This document shows, piece after piece, positions 28,613-39,607 of a DNA stretch of 64,000 nt. Within the stretch, counting starts at the first letter, position 1; every line of letters starts with the position of its first letter. The DNA is from Bryopsis sp. KO-2023 (lineage: Eukaryota > Chlorophyta > Ulvophyceae > Bryopsidales > Bryopsidaceae): assembly GCA_030272585.1 (NCBI GenBank), contig BSYQ01000007.1, positions 1,182,001 to 1,246,000 of the forward strand. Direction: 5' to 3'. The position numbers and the translations under genes were made by a program. The notes under the pieces were generated by a model, which did no database searches, had not been told where the DNA came from, and saw only the letters and a list, made by a program, of their open reading frames with translations.

Positions 28613-30653
28613 TGTAATGTCCAAGGTCTAAGCAATGCCAACACGTGACTTCGCTCATGTTTATCCGTCCACTCCTTCTCCTCCATTCACTTCCTCTGTG
28701 GTTTCCCCGGCCTCTTTCCCCATTGGTAGGTATTTGATCCACTCCGGCGTCTCCAGTAATGCCATGGCTCACCCCTGCCAGCTCGGGTTCTTCCGATTGT
28801 CGCATATCTGCTACCCTTTCTGTCAAGGCAGAGATCATCCTCCTGAGTTCGCTATACTGCCGCCCAGATATTCTCACTTGCTGCTCCACTCCTCGAAGTC
28901 TTGAATCCGTCACAATTTTGTGATCACGCATTTCCTTCCTTAGGCTGTCAATTTGCCCATTTACTCTCCGATCCATAACGCCCACTTCTGCCAAAACAGG
29001 CTCCAATGCTGCATGCTCCTGCAGTTCTCCCATTAGTTCGGTTGCTGGGACCGTCACTTCCTTCTGGGTGGAACTGGGGTCCACTTGTCTCTTCTCAACT
29101 TGTCCGGCTCTGGCACTGACTCCTTCCAAAGTATCCTCCGTGGGTGCATGAAGTATGGGTGTCAACTCCCCCTGAGCTCCATCCTTGTTCGATCGAAGTA
29201 AGGACCCATCTGCCACGGCTGGATTGCCTGGTACTCTGTTCGCTTCCACTTGCTGTTGCCCTTGGGATGGCACAGATGTATACTCGTCCACTGTTTCATC
29301 ACCCTTCCGGCTTTGCTCCAAGGTATGGGCTACTGGTGTTGCTGGGGCAACTCCAAACCAGGCCAGCATGTCCGTTTGCAACTTCTGCCACGTCCTCAAT
29401 GGGTTTGGCACTCCTTCCACAAGGGCTGGATGTCTGGATATCCAATTGTCAACCCATGACCGAGCCTCCCTGGTTGTATAGCGGACCAGTCTCTCTATCC
29501 TCTCGTCTTCGTGTGGCTGCACTGCTGGGGGTACGTTCCAGCCAGAGCCTTCAGCGAGGATCCCATAGGAACGTAACCAGGTGGCCACATCTTCTGCCTC
29601 TGCACCCGTAAATGCGGGTAAATGACTGTTAGTCAACCGATTAGGAAGTCCTTCTGCTGGATGTATCATGGCGCCGCCACTGCCTGGAGTCGGTGGACAA
29701 ACTGGTGGTGGAACAGGAGGTCTTGGTGGAACGGGTGGAACAACTGGACCAGGTGGCACAATTGGAGGAATATGGGGGAGACTGGCAGCAAAGGCAAATG
29801 GGTTCAGTGGTGGATGTACTGGGGGCACAGGCTCTTCCTCGGGACTAGAGGATGTCTCCCTCTTGTCTCTTTCCCCTTCAGGTTTGTCTTCGTCGGAACT
29901 GGAACTCGAGGGCTCCGATGGGTCAACAGGAAAACCTGGCTCAATACGCACAACACTCCCTTCAGGCCGGCTGACTGCATTAGGATAATCAGTTCCTCCG
30001 GGGCCTGCCCTGTCGGTAGCGCCTCCATTTCCTCCGTTCCTTGCAGCAACACTGCTCTCTTCTTCCTCTTCTTGTCTGACTTCTTCCTTAACCACAACTT
30101 CTGGCTCAACAAAGGCTTCCTCCTCTTCTTTGATCACTCGTCTTGCTTCGTCTTCTTCTTTTACTTCTTCCGCAAGCACTTCTTCCTCCTCTTGGACAAC
30201 CTCGGCTTCTCCTTGGTCAGTAACGCCAACGAGGTTTCCTTCTTGTACCTCCCCTCCAATGGGGTCAACACTTGCTTGCTCTTCTTCTTCTTTAACGACA
30301 ACAACCATTTCGTCGTCTACCTCTGCCCTCGTAACCTCGTCTCCAGCAGCTCTGTCTTCTTGTCTTGCTTCACGTTCTTCAGGAACACTCTCGACCATCA
30401 CAACCTCTTTCTCGTCAACCTCGTTCACTTCCTCGTTGTCCCAGCCGCCAAGAAAGTCTTCCTTCAACACCCCTTCGTCGTCAACAAGACCAGCCTCAGA
30501 AAAAGCACCAACTCTTCCTTGTGCCTCAGAAACCTCAACGTTCACTCCTTCTGCACCACCAAGGCCTTCTTCCTCGTTTGGTTCTTCTTCCTCGTTCACT
30601 TTTTCCGTCAAAATCTTCTTTTTCTTCAGCGCCGCCACAGATCTGAGTGGCAA
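28613..30653 (-). CDS. Element C ORF1, 5' part: Gag up to the split zinc knuckle
   Basis: The frame is open from beyond 30653 (no ATG; TTG limit) to the D insertion. It has a Glu/Val-rich low-complexity start, a 32-residue segment missing in B, a Pro-rich linker, a capsid-like region (WLRSYG, SWVDNWISRHP, MLAWFG) and the first half of the CCHC knuckle (CWHCLDLGHY), where D has entered. After the junction it runs into D sequence and stops at once. The remaining half is at 16911-18552. Confidence 0.8.
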
Positions 30654-31092
30654 GTCTCCCTTCTGGTCGTGATCCTTCTCTTTTACCCTCTGTTCTCCTC
30701 CAAACCTTGGATAAGTACTGCCCTTGCTTCTTTTTCCACCTTATGCAGTTCGTCACTCTTTCTTGTATTTGTTCTCGACCTTGCTGCAGCCCAAACAAGA
30801 CAAAAGCGACCCAACAGCAGTTCTGACCTAACCTTAGGTTAAGATCCCACAAGATCCCGAAACCCACAAAGCTTTTTCGCCTTCTCTTCACCCTTGTGAG
30901 CGACCCAAGCTCGACCTTGTACCCTTTTGAAACGTATCCACCCCTGTGGGTCCTTCTCTTCACTCTTGCAAGAGCTTACTCCGCTTCTTTTCTCACTCTC
31001 AGGTCTTGCTCGTCCAGACTGCCCACTTATAACGACTGCCAGAGCCGTAGTGCACGTCTGCTGCAGCACAGCTAAAAAGTGTGCGCGCCTGG
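30654..31092 (-). other. 5' leader of element C
   Basis: Leader between the primer-binding site and ORF1, almost identical to 11543-12024 of B. The ORF1 frame stays open further upstream than in B because one G is missing near 30630. Confidence 0.5.
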
Positions 31093-31104
31093 GCTCCGAA
31101 ACCA
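31093..31104 (-). other. Primer-binding site of element C
   Basis: The minus strand reads TGGTTTCGGAGC immediately after the 5' LTR, as in B. Confidence 0.75.
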
Positions 31105-31687
31105 ACAAATTGCGTCGCCTTGACCGTTGGGGTCACCCCTGCAGCCGGACTTAACGGTTGTGGTGGCGTTTTTATAGAACTGGAACGGCAGAAGTGGGGA
31201 CAGCCCCTTGGGTTTGATCACACGGGTTCACAATAATACTCTCCACTCAGGTCCCTTTCTCAAAGCTCTCTTACAACAACCCAAAGTCCGAACTCAAACC
31301 AAAACAAGAAGATCCGCACCAAGAAGTACAATACCCTAAGATCAGCCATTTAAATAGGCTGCAGCCTGACTCACCCTTGTCCCATTGATCGCCTAGGATC
31401 CCACCTACTGATTAAGACAACCTAACCCATCAAGCCTAACTGATCTTCCTAACCACCCTAAGTCCACTCCCTCAGTACCAATCCCTAGGACTGTCCAACC
31501 TAGTCATTTCTGTAGCTGAACTGCTACTTCTAAACTGTGGCGGAACTGCTATGGCAGAACTGTCCCGGGATGACTGCTAGCCCTACGTAATCCGTCTGGG
31601 ACTGCCTCAAGCAGCATTCCCTCCCCTGATATCACTCTAGCCCTGGAGGTGACAAAATTGGTCGAGGCGACGTGGTTTGGGGTTACA
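31105..31687 (-). repeat. 5' LTR of element C
   Basis: This 583-bp LTR matches 12837-13419 by eye. It lacks the terminal GGGTTACA of the 3' copy and is followed by the target duplication GACGCC (31688-31693). Confidence 0.9.
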
Positions 31688-34600
31688 GACGCCTTCTCCG
31701 CCGATTATGAGGTCGTCGACGAAGTTACGACCGGGGTATCCGTGGATAGAGCTCCGGATGCGGGAGTGGAACAACCCTGGCGAACAATTCCATCCCTGTG
31801 GAAGGCGGAGGTAAGTGTAGTCCCCCTCTCCGGTTTCAAACGCGAAGAGGGGCTGGAGCGAATCGCAAACGTCCACCTGGAAGAAGCCCTGCTCCAGATC
31901 CAGGACGGTGAAGTAGTCCCACTCCGGTGGGATCGACTTCAGCACATCCCGGACATGGAGCAGGGACGTCTTCCAGGCGTCGGAGTACGAGTTCAGCAGA
32001 CGAAAATCCACCGTCTTACGGACCTTTCCATTCGGCTTCCTTAGGAAAAGTACGGGGGAGAACAGAGCCCGCTCGCCGACGCCCAGAGGACGGATGACGC
32101 CCTGTCCCTGCAACGAGGTAAGAAGTTTCCGAATCTCCTTAGGCGCGACGTCAGTGGCGTAGTACCGTATCCCCGTGTTGTGCAGCGGAATCCTGTGGAA
32201 GGGAACGCGCCATTTCACCTCCCTGTGGCAAACCCGAAGAGGAGTAGCAGTCGCCTTTGCGTCTCTGCTAAGGTCGTCACGAATCACGTTCGGAAATTCG
32301 CGTCGCCAGTATTCCACTGAGCCTGTATCCTCCGTCTCTGACTGCGTTTCCGGCGTGCAGGCAGGTTGTTCCTGAGTGGTTTGAACCATAGCCGTGTGTC
32401 CGGTCCAAAGTTTTTCCCCTGTCCCTACTGCTGTGGTGTTGTCAAGAAGGTCGTCAGCCACCTCCTCCCAAATCGTCGACAGTTGAGAGTAAGGGGATGT
32501 TGTGTGTTCGCTGAAGCTTCTGCCTGGCGGTTTTCCCCTGAGGGCTTCCCAGTACTTCCAGAGATCAAGGTGCTCCTGTTCCACTGTCTCCCCTACCCCC
32601 CCCCTGGGTGAGCAGAGTAATTTTTCCTCTTGAAGGAGAGAGACTGAACTCTGGTTTTTCCCCAGTATGTCACTGTTAGTGGGACTCTCAGTAGTTACAG
32701 TCTGTCCCTCATTTTGTTTCTCCACTGCCCCTACATTTTGTTTTTCCACTGCCCCTACTATCCCCCCCCTGGGTGAGCAGTCCCCTTTTGCCCTTTGTGA
32801 ACTTTGAACTGTACTCTGGATCTGTCCCAGTGATTCCCTGTCTGTTGGACTCTCAGGAGCTACAGCTTTGCTATCTTGCAGCAGAGTGCTGTGTGCAGTC
32901 AGGCTGTGAGGTGTGAGGGCACTCTGGGTGCCTTGATGTTCCCCACATGTATGTCCCTCTCCCCCCCTTTGTAAGTCCCTCCATTGATCCTGCTGGGGGG
33001 TGGAGAATGTACCCTGGCTTGTCCCCAGTGTAGCACTGTTTGCAGGACTCTCAGTAGCCACATTCCCCGCCTGTGTGTGGAATTTCGACTGCTGTACTCC
33101 TCCCTGAGTATCTGGCTTGGGTAAGTGGTGTACAGCCCCTGAACTGCTGGTCTGTAAGTCAAAATTCTTTCCTCCTCTTTCCCTATCTGATCTGATGAAC
33201 CGGCCGGTAGCATCAGAGCTATTGGGCTGACATTCAAAGTCTGTGTTTGATGTCTGTGTTCTCCCCTCATTCTCAGAGTCCTTCCCCTCAATCCTGTCCC
33301 TGAGTGTATAGTGCATAGCTGAACGCACATCCAGTTCTGTGAGAGAGGCTGTGCTCTGGCTCTTCCTCAGTGTTGCACAGTTTGTTGGATTCTCAGTAGC
33401 TACAGCCTCACTGTTATGTGTTGTTAAACTCTGTAACTCACACCCATCCCCTGAGCTGAGATGCTGTTGTCCAGAGTCAGAACTGATGGTCGGTCTATCC
33501 CTGTTTTGGACATCAGTCGATAGTACTCTACTTTCCCCCTCTGGGCTCAACTGCTGTTCTGCAGATGCAAGCTGGCCTGTTTGTGACTCACAGTCATTCG
33601 TTGGTGGAAAAGAAACCTTTTTACATCCTCCATCTCCCTGTGATTCTATTCCAGAACATCCCCCCTCCTCAGATTCCACTTCCTGTGGTGGGAAAGAAAC
33701 TTTTAGACATCCTCCATCTCCCTTCTTTTCAATCCCAAAACACCCCTCCTCCTCAGGTTCCACTTCCTCCTTCTCTCTGAGATCCAAACCATGGGGCAGT
33801 AAACCATCCTCCTCTTGTTTGACACATCCCTCCTCTGCTCCTCCTTCCTCTATCACCACCGGCGTTCCCTCAGCCACCCTGAAGCTAACCAAACACAGTT
33901 TTGCAGTAAGCATCCTTGCCTCCAGCTGGGCGTTATACAGCGTGAGTCGAACTCTTCCGTCGGAGTTCGTCGTCACAGAGTGAAGGAGGTTTTGGGGTTG
34001 TCCTATGGCCATTAACGAAAACAGGCCAGGCCCAGTAATTCGAAAAGGGAGAACAACCGTTTTAATCGTGTAGGGTCCCAGAACCAACGACGAGCCCAGG
34101 GGTAAACGAAACTCCCCATCCTTCCCCACTAAACGAATCCTGCGTCCCTTTTTCGTGTGAGGGTCTTGCAGCACTCGAACAACACTCCGTTCTGACTCTC
34201 CCGACTTCTCCCCTACCTTCATGACTGCGTGACAAGGGATGGATGTTCCATTCTTGCCCCAGAGGCAGTTGCGAGCGCAGTCGACAGTAAGGGAAAGATG
34301 CGCGAGTAGAGGGACGCCCAGGATAATCTGGGATGTGTTTTCCGAAACCAGAAACACTTCTTTTCCCTCCCACGGTCCTATTTTGACGTCGAGCGTCACC
34401 GTCCCTCGCACGTTCTCCTTGCTTCCGTTGAACCCGGTCAGCGTTAACACTCCTTTCGGAGGAGCGACTCCCCATCCGTGTCTTTGACAAACCTTCCACG
34501 GCATGATGGAGCATCCACTTCCACTGTCGACCAACGCTTCGAAGAGTTGATTACTTCCTCTCTGTTCTCCTTCCAACCTGAGTCTCACACGAAGCTGCTT

Positions 34601-35713
34601 GCGCACTGTATCTCCAGCGGGTGTCCCTGCTGCGACCGAATGGCACGCCGACGACGACTGCTCGTTTTGTATTGCCTCCAGCAGCTCGCCGAAAGCATCG
34701 TCGTCCACGCTCGCCACCTGCGCTCTCCTCTTCGTCCGGCACTGCGCTTCCCAGTGCCCTTTCCGTCCGCAAAACTGGCAGAGAGGGGTCTCGCCTGTCC
34801 GAGTAGGTGGCCGGTCCGCCACCAGAACTTTCGTTCCCGCATTAGGTTCTGCTTTAGCCTCCACTTTCCCTCCTGTCTTTCCCTCCTCATCCTTCTTCAC
34901 TTCCGCGAGCACTGCTTCCCTGTACTCCGTCCTCCTCTTCATTCGATCCAACAGCTCCCGAAGTCCGCTGAAGGTCAGTTTTTCGAACTCTGTTTCCACC
35001 ACGACGCGGCTCAACACTCTTCCCGGTAACCGGGCTACGAGTAACCTGACCGCTTTTTTCTCCTCTTCCACCTCCGCCGCTTGTCCAGTGTTTAAAAACA
35101 TCAAGAAATAACGCTGCAAAAATTCCAACTCCGTCTCCCCCTCCGTTTGTTGCAGCCGCCGAAGTCTGTCCAACGTGGCTGATCCCTCCGTCGAAACCGA
35201 AGCCGCAGGCGCCGCGCTCCCGAGCTCCAAAACTTCCCTTCTCATCGCCGTCTCTGTTCTACGCCGCCGTAACCATGCAGAACCCTTGTCGAGGAACTTC
35301 AGGAGGTACCCCAGCAGAAGCGAGGAGGCGATCCCAGCTCCGACCAGGTTGGCGTTGGATCCCCGCAGGACACCCCAGAGCTTGTGCATCCTGTCTGCAA
35401 GCTGCACAAGCTCCAGGGTGTCCCACGCAGCAGCGGGGTTCGGTGAAGGGGAGGGTAGGGCACGATGTGAGTGTCGATGTCTGATCGACCACATCAGCCT
35501 CTGCCAGAGCTCGTGTGGAGACGTTCTGGGCGTGTGAGGCGTAGAGAATGGAGGAGGTGATGGGGGATACGTTGCTGGCGCCCTTCCGGCTGGTGTTGCC
35601 GGCGCCGCATTTTGATCTGATATCGTCGGTGGTCGCTGTAACAGCAGCGACATACCGGCTAGTAGAGCCAAGCCCCCAAAGGCCAGGATCCACCCTGTTC
35701 GCTCCGAAACCAT
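31688..35713 (-). CDS. Element A polyprotein, 5' part: hydrophobic N-terminus, Gag, protease, beta domain, RT
   Basis: The ATG at 35711-35713 straddles the LTR/primer-binding-site junction, so the protein starts MVSERTG. 1342 codons remain before insertion C. Residues 7-26 form a hydrophobic signal-anchor-like segment, and a second lies at about 122-140. A capsid-like helical region (about 180-265) precedes a CCHC knuckle (C312, C315, H320, C325) and a protease with LVDSGSG (Asp near 396). At about 545-635 is a beta-rich domain (LPLGSSLVLGP..., GRVRLTLYN...) also present in E. A repeat-rich acidic spacer leads to RT with VLDLEQGFFQV, RLPQGWNCSPGLF and FVDD, where C has inserted. The rest of the gene is at 12628-12822 and 2099-3889. 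The frame is otherwise intact (2003 residues in total). Confidence 0.88.
35701..35712 (-). other. Primer-binding site of element A, overlapping the polyprotein start
   Basis: The minus strand reads TGGTTTCGGAGC directly after the LTR end ACA. The final A of the LTR and the first TG of this site form the start codon of the polyprotein. The same arrangement is present in element E. Confidence 0.8.
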
Positions 35714-36039
35714 GTTGTTACTGGAAGAACGAGCCTTCCGCAAAAAAAGTCTTACAACAAAAAGACAACCCCGAACTCCCGTTCACAGACTTTCCTTCCC
35801 GACTCACTCAACTCTCACACTTCCTCCACTGACTCATACCTCGTACTTCTAACGTAAAACCCCTACTGCCATGGGGCCTCTCACCCGCACTGACCAGTCG
35901 ATTCAACACATTTGACATCGCTCTCAGAGTCAAATCGTGTGGTAGTACTTTCATTAGAAATGAGTGTCCGTTGTGTGGATTTGTTGATGTGACGCTCTTA
36001 TGTCTGTCTTTCAGTACTTGTGTTCTACCCGGTCCAACA
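35713..36039 (-). repeat. 5' LTR of element A
   Basis: This 327-bp copy matches 1568-1894 by eye and is followed by the target duplication ATCT at 36040-36043. Confidence 0.93.
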
Positions 36040-36043
36040 ATCT

Positions 36044-37141
36044 GCTATTGGAACTGTTCCATTAAGTTAGCTCTGGACTTTCAGCATTTTTTTTTGTCTT
36101 TTTGGTTGGGAATAGCCAACCATATGTAGCAATTGATCCTTTTTGTTTGGTTTGTTTGATTCATCATAAAAAGCCTCTTGCAAATCTTTTTGTGTAGCAG
36201 TCATGCACCACACTCACGTTTTCCTGAAAATCGTTTCATCCTCCCTGGTGCAATAAATCGCAGCACATGAACGGCGGCAGGACAAGTGTAAACATACTCC
36301 AGCCTCCGCAGATTCTACTTGAACGGCCAGAAAGTTTTAAGTGAGTTTCCCCCCATCCTGGTTGACTACTTTCCCCGGCCCCTGTGGTCCGCACATAGTG
36401 AAATATCCCTCCCGTTGTCGATTTGGCGCCGCCCCAGTACGTTATTCGTACTGTTCCTTTGGAGTGGACAAAATTCGGTCAGCATCACTCGAAGGGCAAA
36501 AAAGAGCCACGGCTCCCGCCAACTTTCGAGATAATCGGGTATCCGACCCGCCTTTTCGACCCCGCTTTCATTTAGTCATGGTAAAGTTCGCCGGAGCGCA
36601 AAAAAGAAATGAAAGCAAGCATCCAGCGCCGACTTTCCCACCACCACAAACACTCCACGTCTGAGCCATGAGTGTGGCCTAGTACGATGCATTAATACTC
36701 GACGAGAAGCCACTTTCCAGGTCCTTTCAACAGCAGGTTGGGTGCAAGTCGAACAAGTCACTCAAACTCAAAACCAGGTAGAAAAAAAAAAACGAAAAAA
36801 ACGAAAAGCGTGCGGTAGCAGAAACACAAGAAAGAGAGATTTCCTTTTCGCCTCGTCGGTTATTTTAAACTCTGGAAAACGAAAGGTAACTGACGCCCAG
36901 AGTTTCCGTCGTCCGAACACAAGCGTTCACGGATCTTTTTTGCAAGTTTATGTTGCTGTTGGAAAACTGAGGTCGATGTAAGTCGACGAATGCACCACGT
37001 TAAGTTTCGCAGGCGACGTTGTGGTTGGTTGCTCTGTTTTTTTTTTTCGGTCGAGGTTTGTGCTGTTCGTTGGGTTTCCTTTTTCTTGGTGAAAAACACC
37101 AACGCGCGCTGAGTAGTTGCGGTACTGGACAGGTTTCCGTA
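36044..37141. other. Intergenic region upstream of the F-box/LRR gene
   Basis: Host sequence resumes here after element A. I see no convincing exon. The 3' part probably holds the promoter and 5' untranslated region of the gene at 37142, but no clear TATA box can be named. Confidence 0.4.
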
Positions 37142-38494
37142 ATGAACGTTGTGGAGGAGGTGGAGCTTGGCTGGGAATCGTTGCCCAACGACTTTTTCCA
37201 TGTGTTGATCGCTCACTTGGCACCCAGCGACGCGAGGTCGATTCGACGAGTGTGCAAACCATGGCATGGTGGAATTCGGGAGGCGTTGACGGAGCTAGAG
37301 ATCACGAATGGATCGATTTTCCAGCAACGGAAGCCTTTCGACGCGAGGTTTCCCAGCTTGGAATCGATCGTAACGATCCATAGGTTTGAGATGATGTCGG
37401 AGTTCGTTTTCGGGATATCGACGCTGGTGCGATTGACGCGGCTGGAGTTCCAGAACGCTCGATCGTTGACGGACGACGGGATGGTGGCGTTGGCGGGCTT
37501 GACGAACTTGAAGGCGTTGCACATGCTGGAATGTCGGCGGTTGACCAACAAGGGGCTGTCGAGCCTGACGCCCCTCGCGAGTTTGACGGATTTGAGAATC
37601 GAGGATGGGGTTAATTTGACGGACTCGGGACTGAATCATCTTGCACCCCTCACGCTGTTGGAATCCATGAGCTTGAAGAATTGCCCTCGAATCACGGATC
37701 GAGGCTTGTTGGCCATGAAAGAACGACCTCAGCTGGAGAAGCTCGATTTGAACGGGTGTTCGGGGGTGTCTGGGACGGGCAGCATTTTCTGGAATTTCAT
37801 GAGAAACCTCAAGTCGCTGGACCTGAGCTACACGCCCTGTTTGAATGCATCCAAGATGTCGTTTCTGGAATCCTTGACGAAACTGACATCTCTGGCATGC
37901 GATGGAGGGGTGCACATATTCGGGGGGCTGGAGCACTTGACCAACATGAAAAAGTTGCAGAGGCTGAGTTTGAGGAAATGCTGGGAGCTGTCTGATTGTA
38001 GTTTGCTCAGTCTGGAGCAAATGACGACGTTGACCCATCTGGACATGGAAGAGTGTTACTTTGTTTCGGAGACGTCGATGTCCAGTTTGCGCACGCTGAC
38101 TGAACTCAGGCACCTGAATTTGGGGGGCTGTGGTGGGGTTTCTGATGATGCTCTGCGCTGGTTGACGCCATTGTCGAAGCTGGAGTATCTCAGCCTGGCA
38201 TTCACCAACAGCTTGAATGGGTGGGGTTTCAACCACATAGATCACCTGCGGAATTTGAAAACGCTGGACCTGGGGATGTGCGAGGGCATCTTGGATGGGG
38301 GCCTGCACCACATCGGCCGGTTGACCAGTCTCACTTCATTGGATTTAAGATTTTGTCTATATTTGACGAACATGGGTGTGAAATCGCTCACCAGTTTGAA
38401 AGACTTGAGCCATCTGCAAGTTCATGGCTGCCCTTTGGTGGATCAGAATGCAAAGCTCTATGCGCTTTCATACGACGAAGAAGATGATTACTAA
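37142..38494 (+). CDS. F-box-like leucine-rich repeat protein
   Basis: Intronless 450-residue gene. I chose the ATG at 37142 because the F-box-like motif begins right after it (SLPNDFFHVLIAHL...RVCKPW, about residues 12-45). Upstream codons in the frame are Phe-rich and have no ATG. From about residue 90 to the end there are 13-14 leucine-rich repeats of about 25 residues (pattern L..L.L..C..LTD.GL..L..L), the cysteine-containing type of plant and animal FBXL/AMN1 proteins. The C-terminus is acidic (EEDDY). Such proteins usually recruit substrates to SCF ubiquitin ligases in cytoplasm or nucleus. The substrate cannot be told. The F-box is weak, so an LRR-only function is possible. Confidence 0.85.
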   Translation: MNVVEEVELGWESLPNDFFHVLIAHLAPSDARSIRRVCKPWHGGIREALTELEITNGSIFQQRKPFDARFPSLESIVTIHRFEMMSEFVFGISTLVRLTRLEFQNARSLTDDGMVALAGLTNLKALHMLECRRLTNKGLSSLTPLASLTDLRIEDGVNLTDSGLNHLAPLTLLESMSLKNCPRITDRGLLAMKERPQLEKLDLNGCSGVSGTGSIFWNFMRNLKSLDLSYTPCLNASKMSFLESLTKLTSLACDGGVHIFGGLEHLTNMKKLQRLSLRKCWELSDCSLLSLEQMTTLTHLDMEECYFVSETSMSSLRTLTELRHLNLGGCGGVSDDALRWLTPLSKLEYLSLAFTNSLNGWGFNHIDHLRNLKTLDLGMCEGILDGGLHHIGRLTSLTSLDLRFCLYLTNMGVKSLTSLKDLSHLQVHGCPLVDQNAKLYALSYDEEDDY

Positions 38495-39607
38495 GCAGGG
38501 GGCTGAAACTATGCCCCCCATCCCGCCCACCTAACTCACCAAAAAAACCAAAAAAAACCAAAAAAACAGAAAAGGATTTTTAACAAAAAAAGAAAGAAAA
38601 GTTGGATCACATCATGTTTGATTTAGTAGGTGGGTTGGGTCGAAAGGAATAGGTTAGATGTGGGGGCTAGGCATGGAAATTTTTTTTAGAATGGGGATTG
38701 ATAAGTAGTTTGCAGTGTGAGAAGAGCCGTTGAATTCTTTGTTTTTTTTCTCGTTGTTGTTGACTGTCCTGGGGGGTCTGGGGGGGTTTTCACAAGGGGG
38801 TTGTATTCAAGAAATTGTACCAGCATTTGATGGACAGGGAAGTGGGAAAAAGGGGGTTGAAAGAGGCCGAAAGGGTTGGCTTGCCTCCAGTTGATTTGTG
38901 CAAATTTTAAAATCATGGGACTGCATTCCCATGTTGGAACCTCATGTAACCAACATGCCATGGGGCAAATTTCGTGACGGGCGATTTATGGTGGTTTTGG
39001 GGGGAAGGGGATATGATGCCTGCTTGGAAAGTGTGTGTGTGTGTTTGTGGATTATCATAAAATTGTGCAGCTGGAAATGTTATGGTGAAGGCCACATGCC
39101 CCCTCAGTTTCAACAGCAAAGGAGCAACTGAAACCACCAACACTTGTTTGTCTCGGAGTCGAAACAAAGAAAGGGTTTTGCAAGAAAGGGTTGATTTTTT
39201 TACTTGCATCCAGTCATGAAGTGGAATCGCTGAATTCTGATGGAAAAGATACGGTCCCCATTGCATTTTGGTGGTGACCGCCCCAAATACATTTTGTCTG
39301 GAAACTCGACAGAGCATTTTTAGCTGCTCCACTGGCTAAACTTTGTACTTATTTGGTTTGATTACATGGAATGCTTTCAAATCAAATAACGCAGACAGGG
39401 AAGGTGATGCATTCTCCCCCCGAAACTTCACTGCCTGTTAATAAACGGAGGTTCCCAACATAACCCAATGAACCGAATCCCACCACCACCAGCACACGCA
39501 CCGATGATGTTCAACTTCTCAGTTCGGTGAAAACTATGACTGACGGCGACCAAACATTTTGCGAGGCCTCCTTTTCGTTGCTTGGCAAGTTGACTTTCTA
39601 TGTGGTT
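38495..39607. other. Region between the F-box/LRR gene and DSS1
   Basis: The 3' flanks of two convergent genes. The sequence is A/T-rich with short homopolymers. An open minus frame at 38913-39332 is not recognisable as a protein. Nothing else supported. Confidence 0.4.

Larger units (their letters stand above)
12829..31687 (-). mobile_element. LTR retrotransposon C inserted in A pol and itself split by D
   Basis: The element spans 18,859 bp including D, or about 8.8 kb alone. A 6-bp target duplication GACGCC lies at 12823-12828 and 31688-31693. LTRs are 12829-13419 and 31105-31687. It is the same family and orientation as B but a separate insertion with its own target duplication, only 195 bp away in the undisturbed A sequence. 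ORF1 is interrupted at 18548-18552/28613-28617 by D. Confidence 0.92.
1568..36039 (-). mobile_element. LTR retrotransposon A, outermost element of a four-element nest
   Basis: Two 327-bp LTRs (1568-1894 and 35713-36039) begin TGTTG and end CAACA, and are flanked by a 4-bp target duplication ATCT (1564-1567, 36040-36043). The minus strand is coding: the primer-binding site lies next to the right LTR and a purine-rich tract next to the left LTR. Without inserts B and C and their duplicated target sites, the element is about 6.87 kb and carries one open polyprotein of 2003 residues: N-terminal hydrophobic segments, capsid-like region, zinc knuckle, protease, unassigned beta-rich domain, repeat-rich spacer, RT, RNase H and integrase. 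The order RT-RNase H-integrase places it with Ty3-like elements, but its RT motifs differ from the usual ones. The LTRs look identical by eye, so the insertion is recent. Confidence 0.93.

Noticed and set aside
37295..38311. 338-codon minus-strand frame opposite the F-box/LRR gene
   Set aside because: Antisense shadow of a repeated LRR coding sequence; Gln/Arg-rich with no domain.
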